Shown: positions 1 through 8,943, numbered from the stretch's first letter. The stretch: 23,779 nt of DNA from Cudoniella acicularis (GCA_013054445.1 JAAMPI010000880.1:1-23779); one strand, 5' to 3'. Numbers and translations are program-made. Notes: generated by a model from the letters alone, not told the origin.

Positions 1-13
1 CTAGGCCGACTAG

Positions 14-189
14 TGTTATAGAGCACTCAGGAGAAGTCAAGTAATCAGTGTTCTATTCCTTAGAATAATCGACGAAGAAGAGAAGAAGGGAAAGGGAGAA
101 GCAGCTACGTATTTAACCTCTGCCCGAAACCTCGTTTAGGCCTAGCGCCGTTACGTGTAGAACAGGTCACGTGAACCAACTCCGTAACA
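14..189 (-). mobile_element. LTR-like segment of a retroelement
   Basis: A 176-bp segment bounded by TGTTA...TAACA, the usual ends of fungal LTRs. Read on the minus strand it starts TGTTACGGAG, has a CACGTG box near its start, a TAAATAC TATA-like box and then a pyrimidine-rich stretch, which is the promoter layout of an LTR. This suggests minus-strand orientation. No target-site duplication can be checked because the left flank is only 13 bp. The adjoining DNA to the right is RIP-like and could be the 3' end of the same element, or an unrelated insertion. Confidence 0.5.
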
Positions 190-1207
190 ACCAGAAAAGC
201 GATAAAAAGTACCTCTTCTTTATCGACGTAATCCCTAGACCTTTATATATAAAGTAATTAAGTTCGTTTAAGTATACTATAGACAAGAGACTAAAGATAG
301 CGACGTCTAATAGCTAGAGCCGGTAAGTTAAGTATAGCGGGAGAACTAGTAGTATAATCTATAGGTCTTAGTACTTATTAATAAAAGCTATATTTAGATA
401 GCTAAAATAAATATCGACGATTAAAAGACGCTTTCCCCGTCTAGTAGTTGTTCGAGAAGCGGGATTAAAGACCTTAGTAAGCTTCTTAAGGCTAAAGGCG
501 TTATTATTCTAGCTATTACTTAATATCTTAAAAAATAAGTCGTCTAAGTCTTTTAAGTCCTCTACCTAAGTATCTTATAAGTCGTACGATTCGCCTTTAT
601 ATAAAAGAGTCGTAAGAATCGTTCGTCTAATTATAGAGACGTAGGTAAGAGGGGAGATAAATTCGCGGTTTCTATCTTATATAGCTTAGCGTACGCGTCC
701 TAACTTATATACCTCTAACGATATAATCCTTTTAAGGGTTTTAAGTTACCCGATTAAGAACCCCTTCTCGTCTTAGTTATAGATATCTTTAGTAGTAATA
801 TAGTTATCTTCTATAGCTAAGAGTAACTATTATAAAACACGTATTAATAACTAATCAATTAAAAGTATAATAAAATAATATAAAAAAACTTTTAACTAAA
901 TTATAAAGCAGCTTATATATAGGTATATATTCGCCCTTAACGCGTAAATTATTAATATTATATAAATATAAACTTTTTAGCTTATTCTAGTACCGCCGAC
1001 AAAACTAGCCGACCTAGTTCTTCCTTACTTCGCGTCTAATAATCTCTTCTATAAAGTTCTTAACTATCTGACTAGTTAGAGGGATCCCGCGGTCGGCAAG
1101 ACGGTTAATCTGATTGATTAGGATCCGCTCTTAAGAGTCGGTAAGACATCAGAGCTTCTCGGAGAGGAATTATGCCCTGGAGGTAGTTTTGCCTCTATAT
1201 AACGTTC
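190..1207. other. RIP-altered AT-rich block without an assignable gene
   Basis: Very rich in TA with few CA or TG dinucleotides, as repeat-induced point mutation leaves behind in ascomycete repeats. Every frame is closed by TAA or TAG; TGA is almost absent, again as expected. Given the LTR-like segments on either side (14-189 and 1208-1339) the block probably derives from a retroelement, but I could not identify reverse transcriptase, integrase or RNase H with any certainty. From about 1080 the RIP character weakens and GC rises. Confidence 0.55.
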
Positions 1208-1339
1208 TGTTATCACGTGAGATCTCAATGTCACGTGAACGGGGTTTACTTAGCCTTAGAAGCGTCAAGTAGGTTCTGATAGAGCATTATCCTATTCAAG
1301 TGATAATATTAGAATATAAGTTAAGTATACGCTCTAACA
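1208..1339. mobile_element. LTR-like segment, 132 bp
   Basis: Starts TGTTATCACG and ends CTCTAACA, giving TGTTA/TAACA termini. It contains two TCACGTGA palindromes in its first 31 bases. The five bases on each side (CGTTC and TAGGG) do not match, so it is not a clean solo LTR. It could be one end of a longer element or a product of recombination. It is not similar to the 14-189 segment, so the two are not a pair. Orientation is uncertain; the CACGTG boxes near the left end resemble the start of the other LTRs here and favour plus. Confidence 0.4.
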
Positions 1340-1389
1340 TAGGGAGACTATATAGCTATATAGGTGGTGGTAGTGGCGCTAGTCGCTAG

Positions 1390-1439
1390 GATCACGGGAT
1401 CCTTAGGATCGCTCGGATCCCCTTAGGATCCTATCGATC
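1390..1439. repeat. Short GGATC-rich near-tandem repeat
   Basis: Six GATC sites begin at 1390, 1398, 1407, 1416, 1427 and 1436, roughly every 9 bases, mostly as GGATC followed by C and a TTA- or CTA-like spacer. The array lies between the LTR-like segment and the transposase remnant. It may be a decayed minisatellite within a transposon end. Confidence 0.5.
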
Positions 1440-1453
1440 CATCACATGACAAA

Positions 1454-1593
1454 TCACGTGGGTCGTGACACTCTAGCGCGTCGGGACAGCGTAGAACGAA
1501 GTAGACCGTGCTTTTTAGCGATAGCAGCGTAATCAGGCTTAAAAGAGGTTCGATTTCGGCCAAAGCCTTCTTTATATTGTCTTCGTTGGCCAT
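1454..1593 (-). pseudogene. pogo/Fot1-type transposase, N-terminal HTH remnant
   Basis: On the minus strand an ATG at 1593 opens MANEDNIKKALAEIE. After a frameshift near 1540 it continues as DYAAIAKKHGLLRSTLSRR and then stops (TGA 1456-1454). This matches the psq-type helix-turn-helix start of fungal pogo/Fot1 transposases, in which an NEDRI-like opening leads to an NYAAxAKxxGLxRxTLxRR core. Known family members continue into a CENP-B HTH and a DDE_1 catalytic domain. Those are missing here because the copy is cut short by unrelated repeat DNA to the left. The remnant reads away from the GMC relic, and the element end lies between them. I am confident of the family from the core motif, less so of the exact subfamily. 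Confidence 0.65.
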
Positions 1594-1633
1594 TTTATAG
1601 GTATTTAAAGAGGGTGAGGTGTGGTGGGAAAAC

Positions 1634-1667
1634 GCGTGCATATAAGCGGGGCGTGCACATAAGCGGG
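1634..1667. repeat. 17-bp tandem duplication at the pogo element end
   Basis: GCGTGCATATAAGCGGG (1634-1650) is followed directly by GCGTGCACATAAGCGGG (1651-1667); the two differ by one C/T transition. It lies about 40 bases upstream of the transposase start and about 8 bases from the point where GMC homology resumes, so it is best read as the subterminal repeat of the pogo-type element, where transposase would bind. A TA at 1676-1677 may be the target-site copy. The other end of the element is lost. Confidence 0.6.
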
Positions 1668-1675
1668 AACTCAAG

Positions 1676-3119
1676 TATTGCCTCGGTGGCCGCGCTAACG
1701 TCTAGAGTCTCTGGATACCAAGGGTCGACAAGCAAACTCTCGAGACGTACTTCCCACAAGAAATCATTCGGTACCTTGGCGATAAGGGATACGAGAATGC
1801 CTTCAACCTCATGACGAATAACTCTCAGAAGGACCAGATTTATCCTAAGGGCCAACTTAATCCTCAAACATTGGAAAGCGCAGTCAACTAGGTAGATAAA
1901 GCGATCAACTGGTGGCGCATACCAGGCCACCACACCGAACTTGCACCGGTTGCGACTGATCTGATCTCTCCTGCACCATACATCTTTCCGCGGGGTGCTT
2001 ATAGCACTGTCGACTCTCTCATCAATCGAATTTATGCAAGGGATGAATATTTAACCGTTCTCATGGACACAGGGGTTCTTCAAGTCAACCGGTCATCAAC
2101 TGCGCAAATATTTTTAGAGGCAGTAGATGCGGAACCGCGTTTTTATCATCCTAGGTATGAGGCATTATTACTCTATATACATCCTATCATGATATTCAGC
2201 ACTGAAATATATTATGGCCTCTTGCAGGCCAACAACACAGGTCAAATCCCTGATTGTACGTACCGTAGCCAACCATCAAGTAAGGCAGATTGAGACCATG
2301 GGTGTAGAAGTCGTCCCCTGCGCCGGGACCATCGGCACTGCCACTATCGCCCTTAACAGCGGCCTGCAACAAGACAACCATCTCGTTGGTAAAGGCATGA
2401 TAGACCACGAAATCTGGAGCGTCCGCTTCGCACGACGAGTCCGACTCAAGGGAGAAAAACTACCCTCTATTAAACTCAACTGCCTCATCAAAATCTGCGA
2501 CCGTCTCGCCCTCCTCAACGTCATCATCAATGTTAACGGATTCTTTGGCCGCGGCCCCGGAATCTCCTCGACCGAGCAGTGTTTCTCCCCCGACGGCGAC
2601 CTCGAAAGCGCACTCGTTTACCACCTCGCGGGACATGATTCCGGAGACTAAGCCAATAATTCAGACAAGATATTCGCCGAGCTCGAATTCACCGGGTCCC
2701 TACGAGATGACAATGAAGTCATCAACATTCCCTCCCCAGATCCAGTCATAAGGATCAGGCGTCTTCCGGACCTGCTTGAAGAAAAATACCAGATGGAAAT
2801 GCAGGACCTCGCGACTCGAATTAGGAATGGTGTAATCTTACCTACAAAGCCGGACGATCTCGCTCCGAGGATGAGTAGAGCAGGGTTTGGGGTAGTTGCG
2901 CATGAGGTCGGCACTATGTGCATGGAAGGCCCGAAGACAAAAGGAGGTGTCGTGGGTGAGAATCTTTGCGTTAAAGGGTTTAAGAACCTGCATGTTTGTG
3001 ATCTATCGGTTTTCCCTGTCAGCCCACCATCGAATCCGTCGTTGACTTTAGCTGCTCTTTCGTTGCGGTTAGCAGAACATTTCGCTAGGCCTACCTTACC
3101 CCCTTCGCTAAATCGTTAG
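1676..3119 (+). pseudogene. GMC-family FAD oxidoreductase, 5'-truncated pseudogene
   Basis: GMC (glucose-methanol-choline) flavoenzymes oxidise alcohols or sugars with FAD. Two exons are recognisable, 1676-2154 and 2228-3119, joined in frame through a 73-nt intron. Exon 1 starts inside the conserved LGGR segment (YCLGGR) and runs into WWRIPGHHTELAP. Exon 2 carries GTIGTATIALNSGLQQ and the C-terminal domain with VVAHEVGTMCM and PSNPSLTLAALSLR. These hold the expected catalytic-pair histidine (codon 2901) and asparagine (codon 3033). The N-terminal FAD-binding GxGxxG region is missing and is replaced by the pogo element end. Nonsense codons sit at 1703 (TAG), 1889 (TAG) and 2649 (TAA). Each fits a CpA-to-TpA change on one strand or the other, that is CAG or TGG to TAG and CAA to TAA, as RIP produces. 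Substrate cannot be told. Confidence 0.88.
2155..2227 (+). other. Intron in the GMC pseudogene
   Basis: Starts GTATGA and ends CTTGCAG, with AGCACTGAAAT as a possible branch site; 73 nt, typical of filamentous fungi. Removing it joins the two GMC reading frames exactly (CCT AG|G CCA), which explains the apparent frame change without invoking a frameshift. The splice sites have survived although the gene is dead. Confidence 0.8.
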
Positions 3120-3305
3120 CGAACCTCAGTAATTCTTACTTAGAGTGCTTGATAATGGCAACTGAACTAGAACACGTCTTCTTGGGCAGGAATTGTGACC
3201 GAACTAGTAATTAATTACATAGTAACGTAGTAACTCTATGGCCGCAACGGTGCTAAGAAATGTGGTGTTAACTCGGTTACTCTAGCTCTCAATTTCCTGT
3301 GACTA
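3120..3305. other. Spacer between the GMC relic and a DNA transposon
   Basis: No reading frame or repeat recognised. It is presumably the 3' flank of the GMC gene. It ends in the TA (3304-3305) duplicated by the next element. Confidence 0.4.
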
Positions 3306-4021
3306 CCGTATTATCTGTCGCACAGTACCATGGTCTTACAACCCGTTCCTTCCACTTTTGATTCGTTAGGGAATGGTCTTATAGCTAAGTATAGTCTTAT
3401 ACAAAAGGAATATAGTGTTGCTATTATTGCATGCTTCAAAAGCGTCGTTTTATCCCTCCCTATAGACGCCTCAGAGGATCACTTGCTCTAGGTACGGGAC
3501 TGCCCAAACCTCACCTATGGGGACTAGCAAAAAGCACCTGAAGGCACTGCAAAAATCCCAGCTATTATTGATGACGATTGCGAGTCTACAATTGAGGTTG
3601 ACGACAACGAGCGGGGCTTATTATACACTGCAAAGGAGGTTGCAGAAGGTATCAAAATCAAGGAGGAAGATAAGAACGACATGACTACTGATTCGGGCGT
3701 TGAATCGGACGAGAGGTTTGATCCTGATGAGGGGGATGCTGACTTTGATGACGCAATTAATGGCGATGAGGATATGGCAGACGAGAATATTTAGCTTTTT
3801 CTATTGCTTTTAATATATTTATTCTTATACCTATGCATTTTATTAATATTAAGCTCCTTTCGCTATTTACAATGCCATACTTCCTTATATACTCTGCAAG
3901 TGAGGAATCGAGGATCTATTAATAATATAAGACCATGGTCTTATAGCCCGTTCCTTCCATTTTTGATATGCCAGGAAATGGTCTTATGGGAGGGGGTGGT
4001 CTTATGCGACAGATAATACGG
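3306..4021 (+). mobile_element. pogo/Fot1-like element, internally deleted (716 bp)
   Basis: Perfect 17-bp terminal inverted repeats, CCGTATTATCTGTCGCA at 3306-3322 and its complement at 4005-4021, are flanked by TA at 3304-3305 and 4022-4023, the target duplication of Tc1/mariner/pogo elements. Just inside are two direct copies of a roughly 56-bp sequence beginning ACCATGGTCTTA (3327-3384 and 3932-3987). Between them is only the acidic end of a transposase, so the catalytic domain is gone. The size and content fit a non-autonomous derivative, to be moved in trans if at all. Unlike the neighbouring 4361-7480 block it is not heavily RIP-mutated. Confidence 0.8.
3528..3794 (+). pseudogene. Transposase acidic C-terminal remnant
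   Basis: An 88-codon open frame without a usable start, running from after a TAG at 3525 to a TAG at 3792-3794. It begins QKAPEGTAKIPAIIDDD and ends in a strongly acidic tail (FDPDEGDADFDD, then INGDEDMADENI). Acidic tails of this kind are usual at the C-terminus of fungal pogo/Fot1 transposases, and the frame lies inside a pogo-like element in the expected orientation. The catalytic core is absent. Further upstream the same frame has TAG at 3489, so the preceding part is decayed too. Confidence 0.55.
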
Positions 4022-4023
4022 TA

Positions 4024-4360
4024 GGGTTGCGATTCGACGCGGAACGAGCCCACATTGGGGGCCAGCGAGTAATCGCACGATCTGTGAGTCGGCCAACCAG
4101 GCATCTGAGGCTCCAGGAGTATGATATTCGAGAGCAGAAACAGAATAATCATGCAACCCCTCAACGGTACTCCGCCTGATTTGTCCTTGATAACCAGCAC
4201 CTCCATTGCTTTCCTCCTTCACCTGGCCAACTTTCTTCTAAATATACCCACACACCGGCTGGACATTTGCTCTGCGATGCAATTTGCGTCTGCCCTTGGG
4301 AGCAGCGGAATGTGCCATTAGCCTGTGACTACTACTCGATTTACTAGGTTCCTATAGCTG
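4024..4360 (-). other. Unidentified fragment, possible decayed coding sequence
   Basis: Non-RIP DNA of balanced composition between the pogo-like element and the RIP block. On the minus strand a frame without stops from about 4222 down to the element border contains GGAGYQGQIRRSTVEGLHDY and ADSQIVRLLAGPQCG, which read like ordinary protein, but I recognise no family. An overlapping frame contains a hydrophobic stretch (MIILFLLSNIILL) and is probably its shadow. There is no supported start. The element at 3306-4021 may have interrupted it, since the frame runs straight into the TIR. Confidence 0.25.
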
Positions 4361-4579
4361 TACTGCTTTGCTAAGCGCTGGATACACCTATGTTACGTTT
4401 TCGTTAGCGGGACTAGCGCGACCTTAAAGAGCGATTTATAGGTAAATTAACGTTTATTATAAGCTTATATACTAATATCTCTAACTCTTAATATATAGTT
4501 TTATTTATATAGGAGGCCTTAATCTATATAGTAGGAGACTTTTAGATTTAAGACTTAGTGGCTATGCTTGCCACGAGCG
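4361..4579. other. RIP-altered flank
   Basis: TA-rich, CA/TG-poor sequence up to the target site of the Tc1-like element; nothing assignable. RIP character begins around 4430. Confidence 0.45.
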
Positions 4580-4581
4580 TA

Positions 4582-5885
4582 TAATCGGGTCTATAGACTG
4601 TGCGTAATTAAGCGACTCGGGCCTCCCCTACTTTAAACACCTATAATTCAAGAACTATAAGCTTAAATCACTTCTAAATTAGGTAGTTTTAAAGCTATTC
4701 TAATACTTTATAGCCCCTCCCTTGTTTTAAATATATACGTCTAAACGCTATAATATACTTTTATTTAACTTAACTAAGAAATCAGTACTAATTCTAGGCT
4801 ATAACTCTCTTAATACTATTTCTATTCTAAGGATATTTTTGATCTCGTGCCGCTTCCTACTTAAAATGTTCTTAATATACCTCTATAAGTTCTTAATCAG
4901 GGAAAGATCTAGCGACTATAAGGGCTAGTCTAGCTTTAGGATATTAAGGTCCTTCTAAAACTTTTATACTACCTTTATAGTATACTAGGGAGTATTATCT
5001 TCTTAAACGATAACATCCTTCCTATACTTTCGCTTTATCTTCTTATAAAAAGATATAAAGTACTTTATATAAGTCTCTAAATAGCGTTATATATTTATTC
5101 GTCCCTCTTTTAAGATAATGACTAAAGGAGCTATTTCGTTATTATAGTAGTAAGACTAAACACTAACTGCTATACGCCTATATTTAAACGTAGGTTATAG
5201 GTTTTAATCTAAATACTCTTCCCTAGAGCCCCGTATAACGTAAACCACCGTCCTATCTTCTCTAACTATAAAAGTAACCTTATTAGACTAGACGACCTTA
5301 TTATAGCTCTTTTTTATCCGTTTTTCGGCCTTATACTAGTATAATCGCTTCTTCTTGTTTTTAGGACGAAGGTACGGCTTTTAGTAAGGCTTACGCTTAG
5401 CTTTTCTATACGATTTAAGGACTTTTCAGACTATAGTTATATAAAGCTTATAACTACTTTTGTTTAGCGTATATAGGGATTTAAGAGTCTCTTTTAGATT
5501 CTTTATTATATATCGTATAAGTACTCGGTTGTTCTGATTAGAGGTTTTCTTTAAAATACCCTAGCGAGAGAGTGTTTTAAATCTAGTTTGATCCTTTTCC
5601 TTATACCTAGTAATAAAAGAGGATATTATAGAGTAAGTACGATAAAAAAGACGACAGATTGATTCGATAGACTCCCTAGTATAATATCTCCCCTAAATCT
5701 CAGCTCTCTACTCGGGTATAAGCTCTTTTCAGGAGGTTTTATATATTCGGCCTATAATAATATAGATTTTAAAAGGAGTAGATATTTATTTTATATACTT
5801 AATAGGGTAGAGAGGGGGGGGGTTAAGCGAATCGGCTTTGCTAAAAACGGCCTAGTAGATTACGTATAGTCTATAGAACCGATTA
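4582..5885 (-). mobile_element. Complete Tc1-like element, RIP-inactivated (1304 bp)
   Basis: Imperfect terminal inverted repeats of about 27 bp (from 4582 inward, and from 5885 inward on the complement) share TAATCGG, TCTATAGACT and CGTAAT, with three mismatches. Two of these are G/A transitions. TA dinucleotides flank both ends (4580-4581 and 5886-5887). The size fits Tc1/mariner. A full-length transposase frame lies inside on the minus strand, with many stops. Mutation is so dense that the element must have been silent for a long time. Confidence 0.85.
4725..5735 (-). pseudogene. Tc1/mariner transposase, RIP-mutated
   Basis: One minus-strand frame can be followed for about 335 codons, close to the usual 340 of Tc1 transposases, if TAA/TAG are read as former Gln or Trp codons. 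In order: an N-terminal HTH region (SIESICRLF near 5670), a linker, a basic stretch (RPKNKKKRLY), the first catalytic region (SNKVTF, near 5272-5296, where the family has S-D-E-x-T-F), and the C-terminal region with SPDL-like, NL and RYIKN residues around 4861-4930, where the family has SPDLNPIENLW. In the SPDL stretch the Pro codon reads as Leu, a C-to-T change. It lies inside matched TIRs, so the assignment is firm although the protein is dead. Confidence 0.85.
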
Positions 5886-5887
5886 TA

Positions 5888-6799
5888 CTAAGGGTTTATA
5901 CGAGGTAAGCTAATATATACGAAGAAGACTAATAAAGGGGACATATAAGATATAATTACTAATTTATTCTCCTAAGTGACTTAAAAAACTAAAGCTAAGG
6001 AAAAAAGAAAGAAAGGTTAATAATAAGAAGGTTAAGCCTTCTTATATACCTTTAAGAATCCTAGACTTCTCGCTTATTCCTGATGACTAATCGCTTAGCT
6101 ATAGTTACTTAAACGTCCGTTTGTCTAATAACTTATTGATTAGTCATCCTTAGGCTTCGCTTCTAATTCACTTAGTCTTTATAGAGGTTTTAACTCTAAG
6201 TCAACTCTTTAAAGAGATTATATAAAGGCTGGTTTGACCTAAGGTCCTAACAATCACACTAGAAAGGTAAGTCGAGATTATTAATATAATCTTAGTAATA
6301 GGCTTCTTAATCTATCTAGCTTAATATCTACTTACTATACCGGAAATCAAATTCTATAAAGCTAGACTACTTTTTATAATACTTTTAGAGTACTAGTATA
6401 TATGTTTCTATCTGCCTTTAATATTTTTAATATTAATATAGTCTATTAGCTAAAATTAGTATTAATAATAAAGGGCTATCTTTACTCTTTAATCACCTTA
6501 CTATAATTTAGTACTAGATAGTAACCTTTGATAGGCCGTAATACTTCCTGATACGTAACACGAGAATCATTTTTATAGAGAGTAATAAGGTCTTAAAGAG
6601 CGGAGATGCCTTCTAGGCTTTATAGTAGGACGGCGAAGGGGAGAGTACAAGTAAGGCGATCACGCTTAAGAACTATATAGCGGACAACACACTTAAAGTA
6701 ACTATAATACTACTCGCCTTAGTTATCTACCTTATATTAGGTAGTATATAACTACTATTAAGTTTTATAATATAGTAGGGAAGTCAGTCGGTCGCTAGG
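5888..6799. other. RIP-altered DNA, probable retroelement interior
   Basis: TA-rich with all frames closed. It runs into an LTR at 6800, so it is probably the 3' interior of that retroelement, with GGGAAG at 6778-6783 as a weak polypurine candidate. Long frames on the minus strand (around 6000-6300) look protein-like when stops are ignored, but I could not match them to any retroviral domain. Confidence 0.4.
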
Positions 6800-7099
6800 T
6801 GTCACGTGGTTCGTAGACACGTGACATAGGCGAAGAAGAATAAAAGACGTATTTGTCACAGACCTGGTTTGACGCGTCTCCCTCACCTGACGCGTCCCCC
6901 TTACCTGACGCGTCCCCGACGCGCCCCCCTTGTCACGTCGTCCTAGTCCGTGCTAGACTCACCTCCTGTATATAAGGCCCCTTCAGGGCCACCTCTCCTT
7001 CTTCTCTCCTTAGCTTAGTTTCTTCGAGAATACAGCACCTTCTTGCAAGTACGTCCCTACGTGACGTCAGGGCCCTCGTGCCTTTGCAGAGCTGTAACA
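6800..7099 (+). mobile_element. Retrotransposon LTR, 300 bp
   Basis: Starts TGTCACGTGG and ends CTGTAACA, with TGT/ACA ends. Plus orientation is shown by TATATAAG at 6969-6976, followed by a C/T-rich initiator-like region (6995-7025). The flanking 5-mers differ (CTAGG before, ACTAT after), so it is more likely the 3' LTR of an element whose interior lies to the left than a solo LTR. It is much less RIP-mutated than its surroundings. Upstream of the TATA box is an 18-bp repeat with ACGCGT boxes, listed separately. Confidence 0.7.
6870..6929 (+). promoter_or_regulatory. Repeated ACGCGT boxes in the LTR
   Basis: TGACGCGTCTCCCTCACC (6870-6887) and TGACGCGTCCCCCTTACC (6888-6905) are followed by two shorter units (6906-6917 and 6918-6929). 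ACGCGT occurs at 6872, 6890 and 6908, exactly 18 bp apart, and as ACGCGC at 6919. In yeasts ACGCGT is the MluI cell-cycle box bound by the MBF complex (Mbp1/Swi6). The array lies 60-100 bp upstream of the TATA box, where activator sites would be expected. Function here is inferred from motif and position only. Confidence 0.5.
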
Positions 7100-7486
7100 A
7101 CTATTCTTTTCCGCCGATTACGTACCTACTCACGTGCTTAAGCGAATCTCGAACTCTGCTAAGTACCTGATCGCTTGTGCTAAAATCACAGAATTGTAAT
7201 ATATAATATATAAAGGCTTAGGAATAGCTTAAAACCCTGCTAAACGTAATTAGATAGAACGAATTATTTATACTTTTAGCCTAAAGTATAAGGACATTAA
7301 AAATATATAATATACTAAAGAAATGAAATTTTAGTATAGATTAAGCTAATAAGAAAATTAAATAGTAAGAGAAATAGGCTTAAAGTAATTTTTAGGTAGT
7401 AATAGTAATATTAATAAAGAAATAGCTAAAGAATAGTTTAGCTAGGGTAAAATCAGAAATATTAATATTCAGGAGAAATAAAAGCT
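7100..7486. other. AT-rich RIP-like spacer
   Basis: No gene seen. From about 7190 the sequence is again TA-rich and CA/TG-poor. An abrupt change to balanced composition follows near 7490. Confidence 0.45.
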
Positions 7487-7809
7487 TTACTTGTATAAAG
7501 TATCTCGATTTTGTTTCCGCACGTGGGGCATTTCGCCTCGCAGGGATGGGGGGTAGCCCTTATGCGATATCGTCCCCAAAAGTACAAGATGTGCAAAGCT
7601 CAACTCGAGATTTGATGAAGTCATTGAAGTGTGCCCTTGAAGCGATGAAGCGGCAATGAGGCCTGAAAATGGAAGACTGCCGGAATTCAATGACAAGCTT
7701 CAGATGGGGGAGATCCAAGAGTATTTTTCAAATATAAGCGCCAGGGGGCACTGTAGTTCGGATGTCCATTTAAACAACGCAATGCTTCATGACGGTGGTT
7801 TATTACTTA

Positions 7810-8656
7810 GGCAATTGAAATATTTAAGATGATTTGAATTCTCGACCGGCAAGTATTTTCAGCTCGGAGCACTCGGGAGTTGATGACTAAGCGGCTCCCT
7901 TCCTTCACTAGTGCCCCGGTGGAGCAATCTTCTTCAATGTCCAACTTCTTGCTCTGGAGTTCAATCGCACGAACACTGTCTCCGCACGTCTGCCTCGACA
8001 CTGGCAAATCTCCGAATCCTCTCTATGTACGTGGCATGTCGAACAACGAATATTTCTCGCTCGCAGACTCGCAAAATGTCGATTCTTCGAATACCAACAT
8101 GTTCCATATGGCCGGAGACCGCCCACGAGATGGCATGCACAATGTGGCACATACTGGCGGAAGGGGATACTAAGCCTATCTCCAAATAATCGATTAGAAG
8201 CTTAGTGGCTCTGGCGATTGAGCTGGGAAGCGCGAAAGGCGATAATGGGTCGAAATGGTGTTCGCACATCCACATGTTAACGCCATAATGGCACTGTTTT
8301 CGAGACTATAATACGAAGGAGATATTCCCACACGAGCAGATTTGGAATAGTTCCAGAATGCGATACCAGGTCTGAAGAGACAAGCAGCAAGAAAGCAAGG
8401 CTTCTTGGAGAAAGTTCTTCGATGCAGAGTGGCTGTAGATGCCAAGGATACATTCCGAGTCTCGAATAACTAGTGGGCCATGCTCACCATCCATCAATCC
8501 AATCGCGAAGTCGCTGTAGCTGTCAAGGAGAGGCAAAATATTATCAAATCGATGTTTCATTGCATCGGCTGCATATTTATTGAAGATCTTGGGAAACCTC
8601 CAAGCATTTTGTTCAAGCATATGCACTGTGCGGTTTTGCTGGCAGTTGTCCCGCAT
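7810..8656 (-). pseudogene. Decayed unknown protein-coding gene
   Basis: From an ATG at 8656 the minus strand reads MRDNCQQNRTVHMLEQNAW and continues for 116 codons to a stop at 8306. Protein-like sequence then carries on in other frames: FLAACLFRPGIAFWNYSKSA (frame open 8445-8194), ATKLLIDYLEIGLVSPSASM (8275-7961) and KKLDIEEDCSTGALVKEGSR (8007-7807). The hand-over between frames suggests one gene broken by at least two frameshifts, or introns that I cannot place. Composition is normal, not RIP-like. I do not recognise a domain. The fragment KLLIDYLEIG is faintly ankyrin-like, but not enough to name it. Confidence 0.35.
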
Positions 8657-8943
8657 GCTGACAACCTAGATTGCGGGATGTGACGCTCACCCAACAATCA
8701 TGGGGCCTCTTAGTGTTGTGTAACCTTGCTTGTTCGGCGGTTTTCTGGGTGCCAGGGATCGACCCTACCTGGAAATTCTAACTATGTCAACGAAGCTGAA
8801 TTACTTTGCTATTGTGGCAATGTTGTTCATTTCGACCGGACTAGGAACCCGGAACACAGAAAATACCTGACCGAGTACTCGGTATGCCATATATATGCAG
8901 CTCATCAAATACGGTTAGAATGGCGGCTGAACATCTCAGACTC

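Noticed and set aside
970..1075. A plus-strand reading with VPPTKLAD, resembling the end of a Copia RNase H domain
   Set aside because: Only a few residues fit, the frame breaks at once, and in RIP-altered DNA such short matches are expected by chance.
1595..1933. 112-codon minus-strand open frame
   Set aside because: It is antisense to the GMC exon and the pogo element end; its sequence matches nothing and crosses the insertion border.
8740..8775. A GTCGATCCCTGG stretch on the minus strand resembling a tRNA T-arm
   Set aside because: No acceptor stem, D-arm or anticodon arm can be drawn around it.
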